A stretch of 64,000 nucleotides of DNA. Origin: Teredinibacter waterburyi (lineage in GTDB: Bacteria > Pseudomonadota > Gammaproteobacteria > Pseudomonadales > Cellvibrionaceae). Both the position numbers and the translations under genes were made by a program. This document shows, piece after piece, positions 55,851 to 64,000 of the stretch. How positions within the stretch are numbered: position 1 is the stretch's first letter; every line of letters begins with the position of its first letter. The stretch is from assembly GCF_001922985.1 (NCBI RefSeq), contig NZ_MRUH01000086.1:1-64000 (forward strand). Direction: 5' to 3'. The notes beneath the pieces are model-generated. The model did not search any database and was not told where the DNA came from. It worked only from the letters and a program-made list of their open reading frames with translations.

Positions 55851-56986
55851 GAATTCGGCCCAACTAACTTAGACAGATCGCGTCGCTGGCGCTTGAAAAT
55901 CAAGCGTTTTTCAACCAAAAGCACGCAGCCCAGCGTAAAAAAGGCCAAGTGCACCAGCCATAAAATCCCCGGCACTGGCGCAGTGCCCTCTTCTATGGTG
56001 CCGCGCGCAGCGTTAATACACACCAAGTACAGCATGTACAAAATAATCGCCGGCAACATTTTAGCGTAACGCCCCTGACGCGGTTGTGTTCGGCTTAAGG
56101 GCACGGCCAAAAAGCCAACGACCAGAACCAATACGGGCATAGAAAAACGCCACTGCAATGCCGCTTTCGCTTCTGGCGACTTAGCTTGAAAAAGTTTTTG
56201 CGTAGTTAAACCATCGGTAAGCCGCTTCTGTTTTATCGAGTAATCCGGTTGCGGCAATATTTGTGAGTAGCTTTCAAACTCGACCACCCGATAATTCTGT
56301 TCTCCTGGGTTGCCAATATAGCGGCGCCCATCTTTCAGCAACAAAAACTTACGACCGGTACTCGCCTCGATAACCGTCTCGCCAGATTTTGCCGTCAAGA
56401 CTGCCACATCATTGTTAGGCGCGCCCGCCTCATCATCAATATAGGGGGCCACTCGGGCCATAAACACATCGCGCAACTGCTTTTTGTCGTCGCTAATAGA
56501 GGCCGCATAGGTAGTTCCTGCGCCCTTCTCCAAGCTGTGGAAACGAGCCGGCTTTAGGGTTTCAAAGTCGGTTCGATTACGCTGTTCAGCCAACAAAGAC
56601 TCAGACGCCCTAACGCCCTCTGGGCCCAAATAAAGGCTGAACACACCAACCAAAAGCGCAACGACAAAAGACGACGCCATGGTGTAACTCACCAAACGGC
56701 CATCGCTCATGCCGCAGGCAGACAGCACCGTCATCTCACTATCTAAGTAAAGACGACCATAGGCAAACAAAATGCCGATAAACAAACCGAGCGGTAAGAT
56801 CAGTTCTAAGTAGGCAGGTAAACGCAAAACCAAAAGGGTCACGAGCACACCAGCGTCCAGCTTGCCCGTAGCCGCTTCGGCTAAATAGTTTACAAAGCGC
56901 GCGCTTAAAATAATCATCAATAGTACAAGGCTAACCGCCAACATACTGGAGAGAACTTCACGTGCGAGATATCGAAAAATAATCAA
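55847..56986 (-). CDS. lptF: LPS export permease LptF
   Basis: LptF pairs with LptG. It has the same six-helix plan with a periplasmic beta domain, and the coupling segment SEMTVLSACGMS. The frame starts with TTG 56986 (read as MIIFRYLAREVL), which matches the conserved family N terminus IIxRYLxRE; no better start exists. Length 379. The lptB gene is not in the window. Divergently transcribed from pepA, the usual order. Confidence 0.95.
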   Translation of the reverse strand: MIIFRYLAREVLSSMLAVSLVLLMIILSARFVNYLAEAATGKLDAGVLVTLLVLRLPAYLELILPLGLFIGILFAYGRLYLDSEMTVLSACGMSDGRLVSYTMASSFVVALLVGVFSLYLGPEGVRASESLLAEQRNRTDFETLKPARFHSLEKGAGTTYAASISDDKKQLRDVFMARVAPYIDDEAGAPNNDVAVLTAKSGETVIEASTGRKFLLLKDGRRYIGNPGEQNYRVVEFESYSQILPQPDYSIKQKRLTDGLTTQKLFQAKSPEAKAALQWRFSMPVLVLVVGFLAVPLSRTQPRQGRYAKMLPAIILYMLYLVCINAARGTIEEGTAPVPGILWLVHLAFFTLGCVLLVEKRLIFKRQRRDLSKLVGPNS

Positions 56987-57234
56987 GGAAAGGTTACCTA
57001 AAGTAGCTAAGCCGCGATTCTAACAGCTCCACTGACATTTGTTGATCACTCTGCAGCAAACCTGTATTAAAAGAACGCCCTGACATACACTATAGGCCGC
57101 TATAAAATCATCCCTAGATTTTTTTGTGCTGCTCTTAGACCAACGTGTGGTTGCAGCGCTCTACAAGCTAAAGCAATTTAACAATAAATCGTTATGTGTT
57201 GTTTTTCATCGCCCATAGATACGAGGAAGCGTCA

Positions 57235-58794
57235 ATGCCAAAAACCAGCGCCCAAAAGCTACTAGCCAAACAGGCAAATGTCTTAACTCATGCAACACAG
57301 TGCGCAGTGGTCTTCGCAGCCAACGACCAACTTTTCAACAGTGCAACAGCGCTGGATCAACGCTTGGAAGGTGTCTTAGCCGCAGCAATAGACAGCGGCG
57401 ACCTAAAACCAAAAGCCGGTATGATGCGCTGGTTCCCAACACCCGCTTCTGCAGCCTTGCCCTGTAAACGTGTACTTTTGGTCCACCTCGGAAACTTTGA
57501 AGACAAGAGCAAACGCCATATTAGTAGTGGTAACCTTCGCGCCGCATTCCATAGTGTCGCCAAAGCCTTGAGCAAATCGCCCGCCAAAACCGCTACTATC
57601 TACCTCAACGAATTATTTAGCGAAAATGACGTAAGTATCACTCATGGCGCTACCAACTTAGAAATAGACGACCAAGTGTGGGCAGGCCAAGAGTTTGCCA
57701 CCACCTTAGTAAAAGAGCTTTATCACTACTGCGAAACAAAATCCAAGAAACCAGACCCTGTCGCGTTAACGACACTTGTCTGGGCGACTGAAGCCAGCGC
57801 TGGTACCAACGCCTTGCGCCAAGCACTTAATCTCGGCTCCGCAATAGGCGCCGGTATTAATCTCGCGCGAGAACTTGGAGACTTACCGCCAAACATTTGC
57901 ACACCCACCTATCTTGCCAAGCTCGCCGTGCAGTTAGGTGCCACCAGCCCTAAGCTTAACGCTCGCAGCCTAAGTCAGAAACAGATGGAAAAAATGGGAA
58001 TGGGCGCGCTAATTTCAGTCGCCAAAGGAAGCTCAGAAGAAGCCAAACTGATCATAATGGAATACAAAGGCAACAAAGCTGCGAACAGCAAGCCTCACGT
58101 ATTAGTGGGCAAAGGCATCACCTTTGATACCGGCGGTATTAGCCTGAAACCGGGCGCGAATATGGATGAAATGAAATACGATATGTGCGGTGCCGCCAGC
58201 GTATTCGGTACTATCAAGGCACTAATCGAGATGGATGCCAACCTGCACGTAGTGGGCTTGGTCGCCGCGGCCGAAAATATGCCGAATGGCAATGCATCTA
58301 AACCCGGCGATGTGGTTACCTCTATGTCCGGCCAAACCATCGAAATATTAAATACCGATGCCGAGGGCCGCTTGGTCCTCTGCGACACACTGACCTACGC
58401 TGAACGCTACAAACCAAAAACGGTTGTTGATATCGCCACCCTTACCGGTGCTTGCGTCGTGGCCCTAGGCAATCACGCTAGCGCCCTCTACAGTAACCAC
58501 CAACCTCTCGCCGACGCGCTACTAAGTGCAGGTAATAACAGTGGCGACCGCGCGTGGCAGATGCCGCTGTGGGACGATTATCAAAAACAACTCCACAGTA
58601 ATTTTGCCGATATGGCAAATATTGGCGGTATGCCCGGAGGGAGTATTACCGCAGCCTGCTTCCTATCAAGGTTTGCTAAAAAGTACCACTGGGCACACCT
58701 CGATATTGCCGGTGTAGCGTGGAAATCCGGCGCGGCAAAAGGTGCAACTGGGCGGCCGGTCAGCTTGCTAGTTACCTACCTATTGAATACCTAA
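57235..58794 (+). CDS. pepA: Leucyl aminopeptidase PepA
   Basis: PepA (M17 family) removes N-terminal amino acids and in E. coli also binds DNA. The metal and active-site motifs are [17 protein letters not shown] and [13 protein letters not shown] start at ATG 57235 with GAGGAAG upstream, not at 57196. The protein has 519 residues, slightly longer than E. coli PepA (503). It is followed 30 bases later by holC, so they are likely one operon, and is divergent from lptF, as in many gammaproteobacteria. Confidence 0.96.
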   Translation: MPKTSAQKLLAKQANVLTHATQCAVVFAANDQLFNSATALDQRLEGVLAAAIDSGDLKPKAGMMRWFPTPASAALPCKRVLLVHLGNFEDKSKRHISSGNLRAAFHSVAKALSKSPAKTATIYLNELFSENDVSITHGATNLEIDDQVWAGQEFATTLVKELYHYCETKSKKPDPVALTTLVWATEASAGTNALRQALNLGSAIGAGINLARELGDLPPNICTPTYLAKLAVQLGATSPKLNARSLSQKQMEKMGMGALISVAKGSSEEAKLIIMEYKGNKAANSKPHVLVGKGITFDTGGISLKPGANMDEMKYDMCGAASVFGTIKALIEMDANLHVVGLVAAAENMPNGNASKPGDVVTSMSGQTIEILNTDAEGRLVLCDTLTYAERYKPKTVVDIATLTGACVVALGNHASALYSNHQPLADALLSAGNNSGDRAWQMPLWDDYQKQLHSNFADMANIGGMPGGSITAACFLSRFAKKYHWAHLDIAGVAWKSGAAKGATGRPVSLLVTYLLNT

Positions 58795-58824
58795 CAACAG
58801 CTCACAAATGACGATACAACACCG

Positions 58825-59253
58825 ATGACCAAAATCGACTTTTATGTGCTGAAAAAGGAAGACTTAGCAGACCGTTCCCTCTACGCCTGCCGCCTAATAG
58901 ACAAGGTGACAAAACTCGGGCATAGGGTAATGGTCGCGACTGACGATGCACAACAATCGGAGCAGTTCGATCAATTATTGTGGGAGTTCCGCCCGGAATC
59001 GTTCGTGCCACACGCCATTGCGGGTAGCGATGGCGCCAGCCTTGCGCCGGTACTTATTAGTCACGAGCTTGATGATAATGGGCACCACGACGTGCTGGTA
59101 AATCTTTCTCTACAGGTCCCACCGTTTTTCAGCCGCTTTCAACGACTGGCTGAAATCGTGGTTCAACACGAGTCAGTGCTCAACATCTGCCGCGAGAACT
59201 ACAGTTTTTACAAATCTCGCGGCTACCCCGTTAATTACCTGAAATTAGGTTAA
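58825..59253 (+). CDS. holC: DNA polymerase III chi subunit HolC
   Basis: HolC links the clamp loader to SSB on the lagging strand. The 142-residue product has the family pattern MTKIDFYVL, CRLIDKVTKLGHRVMV, LLWEFRPESFVPH and NLSLQVPPFFSRFQRLAEIV. Next to pepA and upstream of valS, the standard context. Confidence 0.95.
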   Translation: MTKIDFYVLKKEDLADRSLYACRLIDKVTKLGHRVMVATDDAQQSEQFDQLLWEFRPESFVPHAIAGSDGASLAPVLISHELDDNGHHDVLVNLSLQVPPFFSRFQRLAEIVVQHESVLNICRENYSFYKSRGYPVNYLKLG

Positions 59254-59312
59254 CAGCTCGGGCCGAAGCCGCTAAGATATGACAAAACAATAATGACAAG
59301 GCCGTTTTACCT

Positions 59313-59969
59313 ATGAGCTCTGAAAACAAGCCAAGCTACCCTTCTACCCGCGAAACGCTGCTAAGCGAGCTCGAGCAAATCAAACAGTCTCTTCAATTTA
59401 GCGAAGACGGAGACTCGGATGAAGATCTCGACATCCCGGTATTGACCGAAACATTAGCGACTAGCGTCGGTATTCCGAGTGAGGGTTATTCACAACTGGA
59501 ACTTGATGAGCAAGAATTAATCGCACAGTTGGAGGCCGAACTTGAATCCAGCGCCGCGGCGGCTTTACCTGGTCAGCAATCTCTCTTCGATGAGCGTATC
59601 TTAATCATGGAGCCAGCGCCGTCCGACCTACCTGCCGCAAATGGTGAAAACCCGTTTTTGCCCGCTCACATTAGAGAGCGCCTTAATAAAAACAAAAATA
59701 CAGTACTCGAAGAACTCGCCAATATAGGCGAAACACTCGCGCGCAGCTCCAACCAATACTCCAGCGTTAAAACCAAGCTAGCGGATGCTGCAGCTACAGA
59801 GGGCAATATCTCCGCCGAACCCAACACGGCGAGCAGCAGTCAAAGTACTAACGCCGAACGAACCACTAAAGCCGCACCAAACGACGCGCTTATCGATGAA
59901 CTTGTAGCCGAATTTCTGCCCAAAATTGAAGCCGCCTTACGTAAAAAACTGAAAGAACGGTTTGAGTAA
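59313..59969 (+). CDS. Acidic hypothetical protein between holC and valS
   Basis: This 218-residue, acidic, low-complexity protein has a conserved-looking C-terminal helix (LIDELVAEFLPKIEAALRKK) and a middle segment NPFLPAHIRERLNKNK. The rest is disordered, rich in Ser, Glu, Ala. Similar genes sit in this spot in related bacteria. The NPFLP...R motif and terminal helix suggest protein-protein binding, possibly with the replisome; that is inference. No enzyme motif is present. Confidence 0.75.
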   Translation: MSSENKPSYPSTRETLLSELEQIKQSLQFSEDGDSDEDLDIPVLTETLATSVGIPSEGYSQLELDEQELIAQLEAELESSAAAALPGQQSLFDERILIMEPAPSDLPAANGENPFLPAHIRERLNKNKNTVLEELANIGETLARSSNQYSSVKTKLADAAATEGNISAEPNTASSSQSTNAERTTKAAPNDALIDELVAEFLPKIEAALRKKLKERFE

Positions 59970-60122
59970 CACCCAAGGCCTCGCCTAGTTGCACACAATC
60001 TCATGGTTTAAGCTCACCATTATGTCGCTGCCCTGCCCGCGAAATAATCTTTACCTAATGTATATTGCCTTCGCGCCGAAGATCACCCGTCCCTAGCCGC
60101 TGCATATTCACACGCATCAAGG

Positions 60123-60128
60123 TATAAT
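60123..60128 (+). promoter_or_regulatory. Candidate valS promoter -10 box
   Basis: TATAAT followed by a GC-rich discriminator CGCGCCCCC lies about 60 bases before valS. The -35 is poor. The pattern is that of a growth-rate-controlled promoter. Confidence 0.45.
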
Positions 60129-60186
60129 CGCGCCCCCGTTTATAGACTTCTTTGAATTCACAACACAGGTGCCTGCGTAAATCCCC

Positions 60187-62955
60187 ATGGATAAGACATA
60201 TCAGCCTTCAACAATCGAAAAACAGTGGTACGAAACCTGGGAATCCAACGGCTATTTTGCCCCAAGCGGCGAAGGCGACCCCTATAGCATCATGATTCCG
60301 CCGCCGAATGTTACCGGCAGCCTGCACATGGGCCACGGCTTTCAAGAAAGTATTATGGACGCGTTAATTCGCTACAACCGCATGAAGGGGAAAAACACCC
60401 TTTGGCAGGTAGGTACCGACCATGCGGGCATTGCCACACAAATGGTGGTCGAGCGTCTGCTCGACGCCGAAGGTAAAACCCGTCACGATCTAGGCCGCGA
60501 AAAATTTATCGAAAAAGTATGGGAATGGAAGGAAGAATCCGGCGGTAATATCACCCGTCAATTGCGCCGTTTGGGTGCATCTCCCGACTGGAGTCGTGAA
60601 CGTTTCACCATGGATGACGGTTTTTATAAAGCCGTACAAGAAGTGTTCGTACGACTTTACGACGACAAGCTCATCTATCGTGGTAAACGTCTGGTTAACT
60701 GGGACCCGAAACTGCACACTGCAATTTCCGACCTTGAGGTGATCAACGAAGAGAAAAAGGGTCATCTCTGGCATTTTAACTACCCGCTTAGCGATGGCTC
60801 TGGCCATTTAACCGTAGCCACCACCCGCCCCGAAACTATGCTGGGCGATACCGCGGTTGCCGTCAACCCAGACGATGAACGCTACAAAGCCCTGATCGGC
60901 AAAACCATCAAACTGCCACTGACCGATCGCGAAATTCCGATTATTGCCGACGATTATGTCGATATGGCATTCGGAACTGGCTGTGTAAAAATCACCCCAG
61001 CACACGACTTTAACGACTATGAAATGGGCCAGCGTCACAACCTAGAGATGATCAACATCTTTAACGACGACGCCCATATCAATAGCAACGCTCCCGAAAA
61101 ATACGTGGGCCTAGATCGCTTTGTTGCCCGCAAGAAAATCGTAGAAGATTTAGAAGCGCTCGGCCTGCTCGAGAAAATCGACGATCACAATTTAAAAGTC
61201 CCCTACGGCGATCGCAGCGGTGTGGTTATTGAGCCCTACCTAACTAACCAATGGTATGTGAAAACCCAACCACTCGCCGACGAAGCTATTAAAGCGGTTG
61301 AAGATGGCGATATAAACTTCGTGCCTAAACAGTACGAGAACATGTATTTCAGCTGGATGCGCGATATTCAAGATTGGTGTATTTCTCGCCAGCTGTGGTG
61401 GGGACATCGCATACCGGCCTGGTACGACGACGCCGGCAATGTTTATGTTGGTCGTGATGAAGCCGAAGTTCGCACTAAATATTCGCTCGCCGACAGCCTC
61501 GCATTAAAACAAGACGAAGACGTGCTCGATACGTGGTTTAGCTCAGGGCTATGGACCTTTGGCACACTCGGCTGGCCGGAAGATACCGACTTCCTAAAAA
61601 CCTTCCACCCATCGTCTGTACTCGTGACCGGTTTTGATATTATCTTTTTCTGGGTAGCGCGGATGATTATGCTCACGCTCTACTTCAAAAAAGAGATTCC
61701 ATTTAATACCGTCTATGTACACGGCCTAGTGCGCGACAGCCACGGCCAGAAAATGAGCAAGTCAAAAGGTAACGTACTCGACCCCATCGACCTAATCGAC
61801 GGCATCGATTTAGAAACGCTCGTGCAAAAGCGTACCGCCGGTATGCAAGTGCCACAGCTAAAACAAAAAATCGAAAAAATGACACGCAAGGAATTCCCCG
61901 AGGGTATCGCGCCCTACGGTACTGATGCCTTGCGCTACACCTACTACTCGCTCGCGTCTACTGGGCGCGATATCAATTTCGATGTCGGTCGAATTGAAGG
62001 TTTCAGAAATTTCTGCAACAAATTATGGAACGCCTCTAACTACGTACTAATGAACACCGAAGAACACGATTGCGCACAGGATGGCAGTAGCGATTACGAA
62101 TTAACCTTGGCCGACCGCTGGATTGTGTCGCGCTTACAGCAAGCCGAAAAAGCCGTAATAGAAGGCATAGAAAGCTACCGTCTAGATCTGGCCAGCCAAG
62201 CGCTCTACGACTTTATTTGGAAGGACTATTGTGACTGGTATTTAGAACTCACCAAACCAGTACTATGGGATGACAACGCCGACGAAGCGGTTAAGAAAGG
62301 AACTCGCCGCACATTAATTCGCGTGCTGGAAACCATCTTGCGTTTGGCGCACCCGTTAATGCCCTTTATTACCGAAGAAATTTGGCAGCGTGTAAAACCC
62401 TTGGCAGGAGCCGAAGGTGACACCATTATGCTAGCCCGCTACCCAGTGCCGGATGCCACCAAAATAGACCAGCAAGCGATTACCGATATTGAATGGGCCA
62501 AGGGTATTATTTTAGGTGTTCGCAATATTCGTGGCGAGATGAACATTGCACCATCGAAACATATTCCAATTTACATAAAAAATGGTAGTGACGACGACAA
62601 ACGCTGCCTCGCAGACAATTTGCAATTTTTGAAAAAGTTAGCGTCGTTAGAATCCGTTGAATGGCTTACCGATGCCGATGAAGCACCACTTTCGGCAACC
62701 GCCCTTGTTGGCAAACTCGAAATTTTGGTGCCTATGGCAGGATTAATCGATAAGGAAGCCGAACTCGCTCGACTCCAAAAGGAAAGCGACAAGCTCACTA
62801 AAGAAGTTGAACGTTTAGAAGCGAAGCTGAACAACCCTAAGTTTGTTGATAAGGCCCCTGCGGAAGTTGTCGACAAGGAAAAGAATCGCCTAGCCGACGT
62901 TAATAACGCCCTTGGCAAACTTGCCGAGCAACAAAATAAGATTCGCAATCTATAG
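60187..62955 (+). CDS. valS: Valyl-tRNA synthetase
   Basis: ValS is a class I synthetase. HIGH appears as HMGH (47-50), KMSKS is present (QKMSKSKGN), and the editing domain covers about 190-330 ([15 protein letters not shown]). The C-terminal 60 residues form the coiled-coil tRNA-binding arm ([20 protein letters not shown]). The 922 residues are close to E. coli (951). An insertion of about 40 residues ([14 protein letters not shown]...) near KMSKS is seen in related bacteria. Confidence 0.98.
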   Translation: MDKTYQPSTIEKQWYETWESNGYFAPSGEGDPYSIMIPPPNVTGSLHMGHGFQESIMDALIRYNRMKGKNTLWQVGTDHAGIATQMVVERLLDAEGKTRHDLGREKFIEKVWEWKEESGGNITRQLRRLGASPDWSRERFTMDDGFYKAVQEVFVRLYDDKLIYRGKRLVNWDPKLHTAISDLEVINEEKKGHLWHFNYPLSDGSGHLTVATTRPETMLGDTAVAVNPDDERYKALIGKTIKLPLTDREIPIIADDYVDMAFGTGCVKITPAHDFNDYEMGQRHNLEMINIFNDDAHINSNAPEKYVGLDRFVARKKIVEDLEALGLLEKIDDHNLKVPYGDRSGVVIEPYLTNQWYVKTQPLADEAIKAVEDGDINFVPKQYENMYFSWMRDIQDWCISRQLWWGHRIPAWYDDAGNVYVGRDEAEVRTKYSLADSLALKQDEDVLDTWFSSGLWTFGTLGWPEDTDFLKTFHPSSVLVTGFDIIFFWVARMIMLTLYFKKEIPFNTVYVHGLVRDSHGQKMSKSKGNVLDPIDLIDGIDLETLVQKRTAGMQVPQLKQKIEKMTRKEFPEGIAPYGTDALRYTYYSLASTGRDINFDVGRIEGFRNFCNKLWNASNYVLMNTEEHDCAQDGSSDYELTLADRWIVSRLQQAEKAVIEGIESYRLDLASQALYDFIWKDYCDWYLELTKPVLWDDNADEAVKKGTRRTLIRVLETILRLAHPLMPFITEEIWQRVKPLAGAEGDTIMLARYPVPDATKIDQQAITDIEWAKGIILGVRNIRGEMNIAPSKHIPIYIKNGSDDDKRCLADNLQFLKKLASLESVEWLTDADEAPLSATALVGKLEILVPMAGLIDKEAELARLQKESDKLTKEVERLEAKLNNPKFVDKAPAEVVDKEKNRLADVNNALGKLAEQQNKIRNL

Positions 62956-63005
62956 GGAAACAATCTTCCCAAGGATGGGAAATGCTCAGCTCAGCAGGAT
63001 CGAAA

Positions 63006-64000
63006 TTAAAGTCGATAGTCGAGCAGCACGCGAATTTCACGTAGGTTTTGCGGCGTTTCTACAAACGTAATGGCAGCGTTAGTACCCGTGTTGTAATAAT
63101 GCTTATTTAATAGGTTATGTATATTCACGCTAACATCTAAATTCGGCAACACGTCATTAATCCCCGCAACCGCTCCCACAACCCAGTAGTTACGCGCTTC
63201 TGTTTGCTCAACCTCGTCACCAATCAGCGCCGCCACATCCGCATTGGTCGTTCCAATATTCCGCAGCGATAACGTTAAGTAGCCGCGCTCTCTACGTGCC
63301 GTAACGCCCATTTTAAGCTTGTGAGTTGCCACAAATGGAACCTCGGTGCGTTGGCCTGTAAGCGTGTTGCAATACTCACCTTCCGTATAACTATAGTTAC
63401 CCCAGGTTTCGAACTGAGTGGTCGCCATACGCGTTTGGTAACTGACATCCAAGGTCAAACCGGTAATGTCCATATCGCCGATATTGTCATTATGGGAAGT
63501 GTTATAGATATAGCCACCGGGAACGAAATCCGTTACCGGATCGCGCATGGCCGTATTCAAAATATGATCAGTCGCCTCGGAGCGATAAAGTGTCAGCTCC
63601 GCCAAGATATTCTGGTGCGGGTTATAGCTGGCATTAAACTCTAAGGTTTTTATTTTTTCCGGCTGCAAATCGGGATTGGGTACAAACATAAAGTTACTAA
63701 TATACTCGCCACTATCGTTCTTCTCACCAGTAAAACTACCAAAGTGTTCGTAGGTAAGCTCTGGCGCAGGCGAGAGATAAGCCTGTGCGTAAATTAATTT
63801 AAAATTCCATTTCTCACTGGCGTTATAAACAAGACCCAACCTTGGGTTGGTAGATTTTCCGTAACGACTACTGTCGTCTACACGAACCCCAGCGCTCAAC
63901 AAAATCTTGTCAGATACTTTAGCTTGGTAATGAACAAACGCCGCCCGGTTGTTATAGCGAATATCGTACAACGCAATGGCAAGCGTATCATCCGTACCGT
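63006..64000 (-). CDS. TonB-dependent outer membrane receptor, C-terminal part
   Basis: The reading frame is open to the right edge; only the last 331 codons are inside. The sequence is the C-terminal beta-barrel of a TonB-dependent receptor: alternating strands such as DKILLSAGVRVDDSSRYG, NPRLGLVYNASEKWNFKLIY, AYLSPAPELTYEHFG and DVSVNIHNLLNKHYYNTGTN. Family features include the NPDLQPEK turn. The last residue is Leu (LLDYRL) where most end in Phe or Trp. The ligand cannot be told: the plug is outside. A cobalamin, siderophore or carbohydrate receptor is possible. Confidence 0.88.
   Translation of the reverse strand, partial: GTDDTLAIALYDIRYNNRAAFVHYQAKVSDKILLSAGVRVDDSSRYGKSTNPRLGLVYNASEKWNFKLIYAQAYLSPAPELTYEHFGSFTGEKNDSGEYISNFMFVPNPDLQPEKIKTLEFNASYNPHQNILAELTLYRSEATDHILNTAMRDPVTDFVPGGYIYNTSHNDNIGDMDITGLTLDVSYQTRMATTQFETWGNYSYTEGEYCNTLTGQRTEVPFVATHKLKMGVTARRERGYLTLSLRNIGTTNADVAALIGDEVEQTEARNYWVVGAVAGINDVLPNLDVSVNIHNLLNKHYYNTGTNAAITFVETPQNLREIRVLLDYRL

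Overview
The window is a chromosome segment of a gammaproteobacterium. Gene content and order (ndk-rlmN-pilF-rodZ-ispG-hisS-yfgM-bamB-der, queA-tgt-secD-secF, pepA-holC-valS, lptF-lptG, gapA/eda/zwf) are classic for that class. The hybrid iscR-iscS-sufBCDS operon, moderate GC and several Cellvibrio-like orphan proteins suggest the order Cellvibrionales; that placement is inference, not measurement.

Layout. 1-2333: two uncharacterised minus-strand genes, the left one cut by the window edge. 2974-3957: an orphan acylating acetaldehyde dehydrogenase-like gene behind 640 bases of AT-rich non-coding DNA. 3984-13577: the long minus-strand ndk-to-der housekeeping cluster (translation, isoprenoid synthesis, type IV pilus assembly, cell shape, outer membrane assembly, ribosome maturation). 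13904-16901: an AsmA-type protein and a periplasmic glutathione peroxidase. 16920-25259: a nine-gene Fe-S cluster assembly operon led by IscR, with a well-matched IscR type 1 site over its promoter, then trmJ. 26464-34962: suhB, a soluble PAS hybrid histidine kinase, secF-secD and tgt-queA, with yajC missing from its usual place.

35168-43763: a tRNA-Leu(CAA) gene followed by an 8.5 kb genomic island. The last 17 bases of the tRNA gene are repeated exactly at 43747-43763, marking both ends. The island holds an integrase N-terminal remnant, a frameshifted excisionase-like HTH gene, a tight three-gene operon (membrane-anchored TerB-N/TerB-C protein, BrxD-like ATPase, Lhr/BrxHI-like helicase), a decayed IS481-type transposase, and a minus-strand GNAT-like gene coupled to two very small related genes. 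The three-gene operon is the best candidate for a poorly described genome-defence system: it pairs two BREX-associated families with a TerB protein, with no BREX core gene (pglZ, pglX, brxC) present.

43854-64000: a HupE-type membrane protein with a small secreted partner, a YqhA-type membrane protein, a secreted coiled-coil/proline-rich protein, gapA, eda and zwf (lower glycolysis, Entner-Doudoroff and pentose-phosphate entry), a DUF3108-type periplasmic protein, an adenylate cyclase-FHA fusion, an orphan secreted protein, an RDD membrane protein, lptG-lptF (LPS export), pepA-holC-hypothetical-valS, and the C-terminal part of a TonB-dependent receptor that runs off the right edge.
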